Source: Planctomycetota bacterium (GTDB taxonomy: Bacteria > Planctomycetota > MHYJ01 > JACPRB01). Taken from it: a stretch of 6,505 bases of DNA. This document shows positions 5,861 through 6,505 of the stretch, one piece after another. Where the stretch lies: contig JACQFK010000277.1 in NCBI GenBank assembly GCA_016200125.1, positions 1-6,505 of the forward strand, written 5' to 3'. The translations under genes and the position numbers were made by a program. The notes under the pieces were generated by a model. That model was not told where the DNA came from and ran no database searches. It was given only the letters and a program-made list of their open reading frames with translations. Within the stretch, counting starts at the first letter, position 1. Each line of letters begins with the position of its first letter.

Positions 5861-6505
5861 GAGATGATGATGTCCCGGATGTACTGCTGCTGGCCGGCGA
5901 CGTCTAGGATCACCGTCTCTTCGCGCCGCTCCTCGCGGTCCGTGTCCTCGTAGAGGATGACGACGAACTTCACTTTCGAGCGGACGCTGCCGTGGAGGTG
6001 GGCCGCCACCTGGTAGAGGCCGGGGATCGCGTGCGCAATCGTGTAGACCTCCGGCCCGAGTCCGCGGGTATTGTCGCCGTGGTAGTGCCCTCCGGCCTTG
6101 GAGTTGGCGCCCGTGTGGCCCACCCGCTCGCCGCCGGGCTCGTAGACGTCCAGGTCCACGTCAGACGCGGCGTCCCAGGTCATCAGGATCTTGAGATCGT
6201 AGAGCGCGTCATCGATGACCTGGAGGTCCGCGAGCTTCCGGCGGATCGCCCGCGACTCCGCCTTCTTCCCCTCCGCCTTCAGCTTCTCAATACGCGCCCG
6301 GAGGATTCCGACGAGCTGCGTGCGCACCTGGCCCCGCAGGCCGAACCGGTTCGTCGCCTCGGTCAGAATCTCCTCCGACTTCGAGGTGTCCCCCTGCTCG
6401 TCGTACATCGAGCCGAGTGCCGTCCAGGAGATCTCCTCCTCGGGCCGCATCCGCTTCGCGACCTCGTACTGGGCGATCGCCTCGTCCGGCCGCTTCAGCT
6501 CGCGG
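5854..6505 (-). CDS. TPR plus DUF2135 (YfaP-like) protein, C-terminal part (runs off right edge)
   Basis: The frame is open from the right edge to TAA at 5854-5856, giving 216 visible residues; the true start lies outside the window. The ATG at 6450 is internal, because the TPR helix RPDEAIAQYEVAKRMRP (visible residues 5-21) lies upstream of and across it. A second TPR follows (ISWTALGSMYDEQGDTSKSEEILTEATNRF, about 25-54). A charged coiled-coil-like helix spans about 68-95. From about 104 to 201 lies a DUF2135/YfaP-type beta-sandwich: LKILMTWDAASDVDLDVYEP (104-123), with the D-x-D-L-D acidic cluster, HTGANSKAGGHYHGDNTRG (130-148), GPEVYTI and PGLYQVAAHLHG. The acidic cluster suggests metal binding, as in related domains, but this is inference. 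Function is unknown; TPRs imply protein partners. It is the first visible gene of the minus-strand row and lies next to the kinase. Confidence 0.85.
   Translation of the reverse strand, partial: RELKRPDEAIAQYEVAKRMRPEEEISWTALGSMYDEQGDTSKSEEILTEATNRFGLRGQVRTQLVGILRARIEKLKAEGKKAESRAIRRKLADLQVIDDALYDLKILMTWDAASDVDLDVYEPGGERVGHTGANSKAGGHYHGDNTRGLGPEVYTIAHAIPGLYQVAAHLHGSVRSKVKFVVILYEDTDREERREETVILDVAGQQQYIRDIIISR

Noticed and set aside
4626..5867. 413-residue plus-strand open frame
   Set aside because: It lies opposite the kinase, whose motifs are complete; the plus-strand product has no recognisable motif and a biased composition.

Overview
This is a high-GC window (roughly two thirds G+C by eye) of chromosomal bacterial DNA, almost fully coding and mostly on the minus strand. 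The gene mix is a Tat-exported Gfo/Idh/MocA oxidoreductase, a Hanks-type Ser/Thr kinase with a Gly-Trp-type beta-sandwich ectodomain, a TPR-DUF2135 protein, a HEAT-repeat protein and a membrane-fused spermidine-synthase-like protein. This is the style of Planctomycetota or a related high-GC group such as Acidobacteriota. That placement is an inference from gene content, not from a marker gene. I saw no rRNA, tRNA, CRISPR array, insertion sequence or phage gene, and no stretch over 300 bases lacks a gene.

Layout. Positions 1-860 (minus) hold the N-terminal 286 residues of the oxidoreductase, which runs off the left edge. A 40-base divergent gap (861-900) separates it from a 79-residue YceK/YidQ-type lipoprotein gene (901-1140, plus), the only plus-strand gene. 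That gene converges, 10 bases apart, on a membrane-anchored HEAT-repeat gene (1151-2089, minus). Upstream of it on the minus strand come the spermidine-synthase-like membrane protein (2143-4173), a membrane-anchored ectodomain frame (4164-4880), the protein kinase (4881-5819) and a TPR plus DUF2135 (YfaP-like) protein (5854-6505, cut by the right edge).

The minus-strand block from 6505 to 1151 reads as one gene row in the order TPR-DUF2135, kinase, ectodomain, spermidine-synthase-like protein, HEAT protein. There is a likely internal promoter before the kinase, and the ectodomain frame overlaps the synthase-like gene by 10 bases. The kinase could sense through its ectodomain and signal to neighbours, but no substrate can be read from sequence.

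The most notable observation is that the kinase and the ectodomain lie in the same reading frame, separated by a single amber codon (TAG, 4881-4883). A transmembrane helix starts at the very next codon. The pair has the standard architecture of a transmembrane receptor kinase (kinase, linker, one membrane helix, extracellular domain), so this is either a gene broken by a nonsense change, a stop read through to make two forms, or a sequence error. Two neighbouring genes also end in TAG, which argues against general reassignment of TAG.
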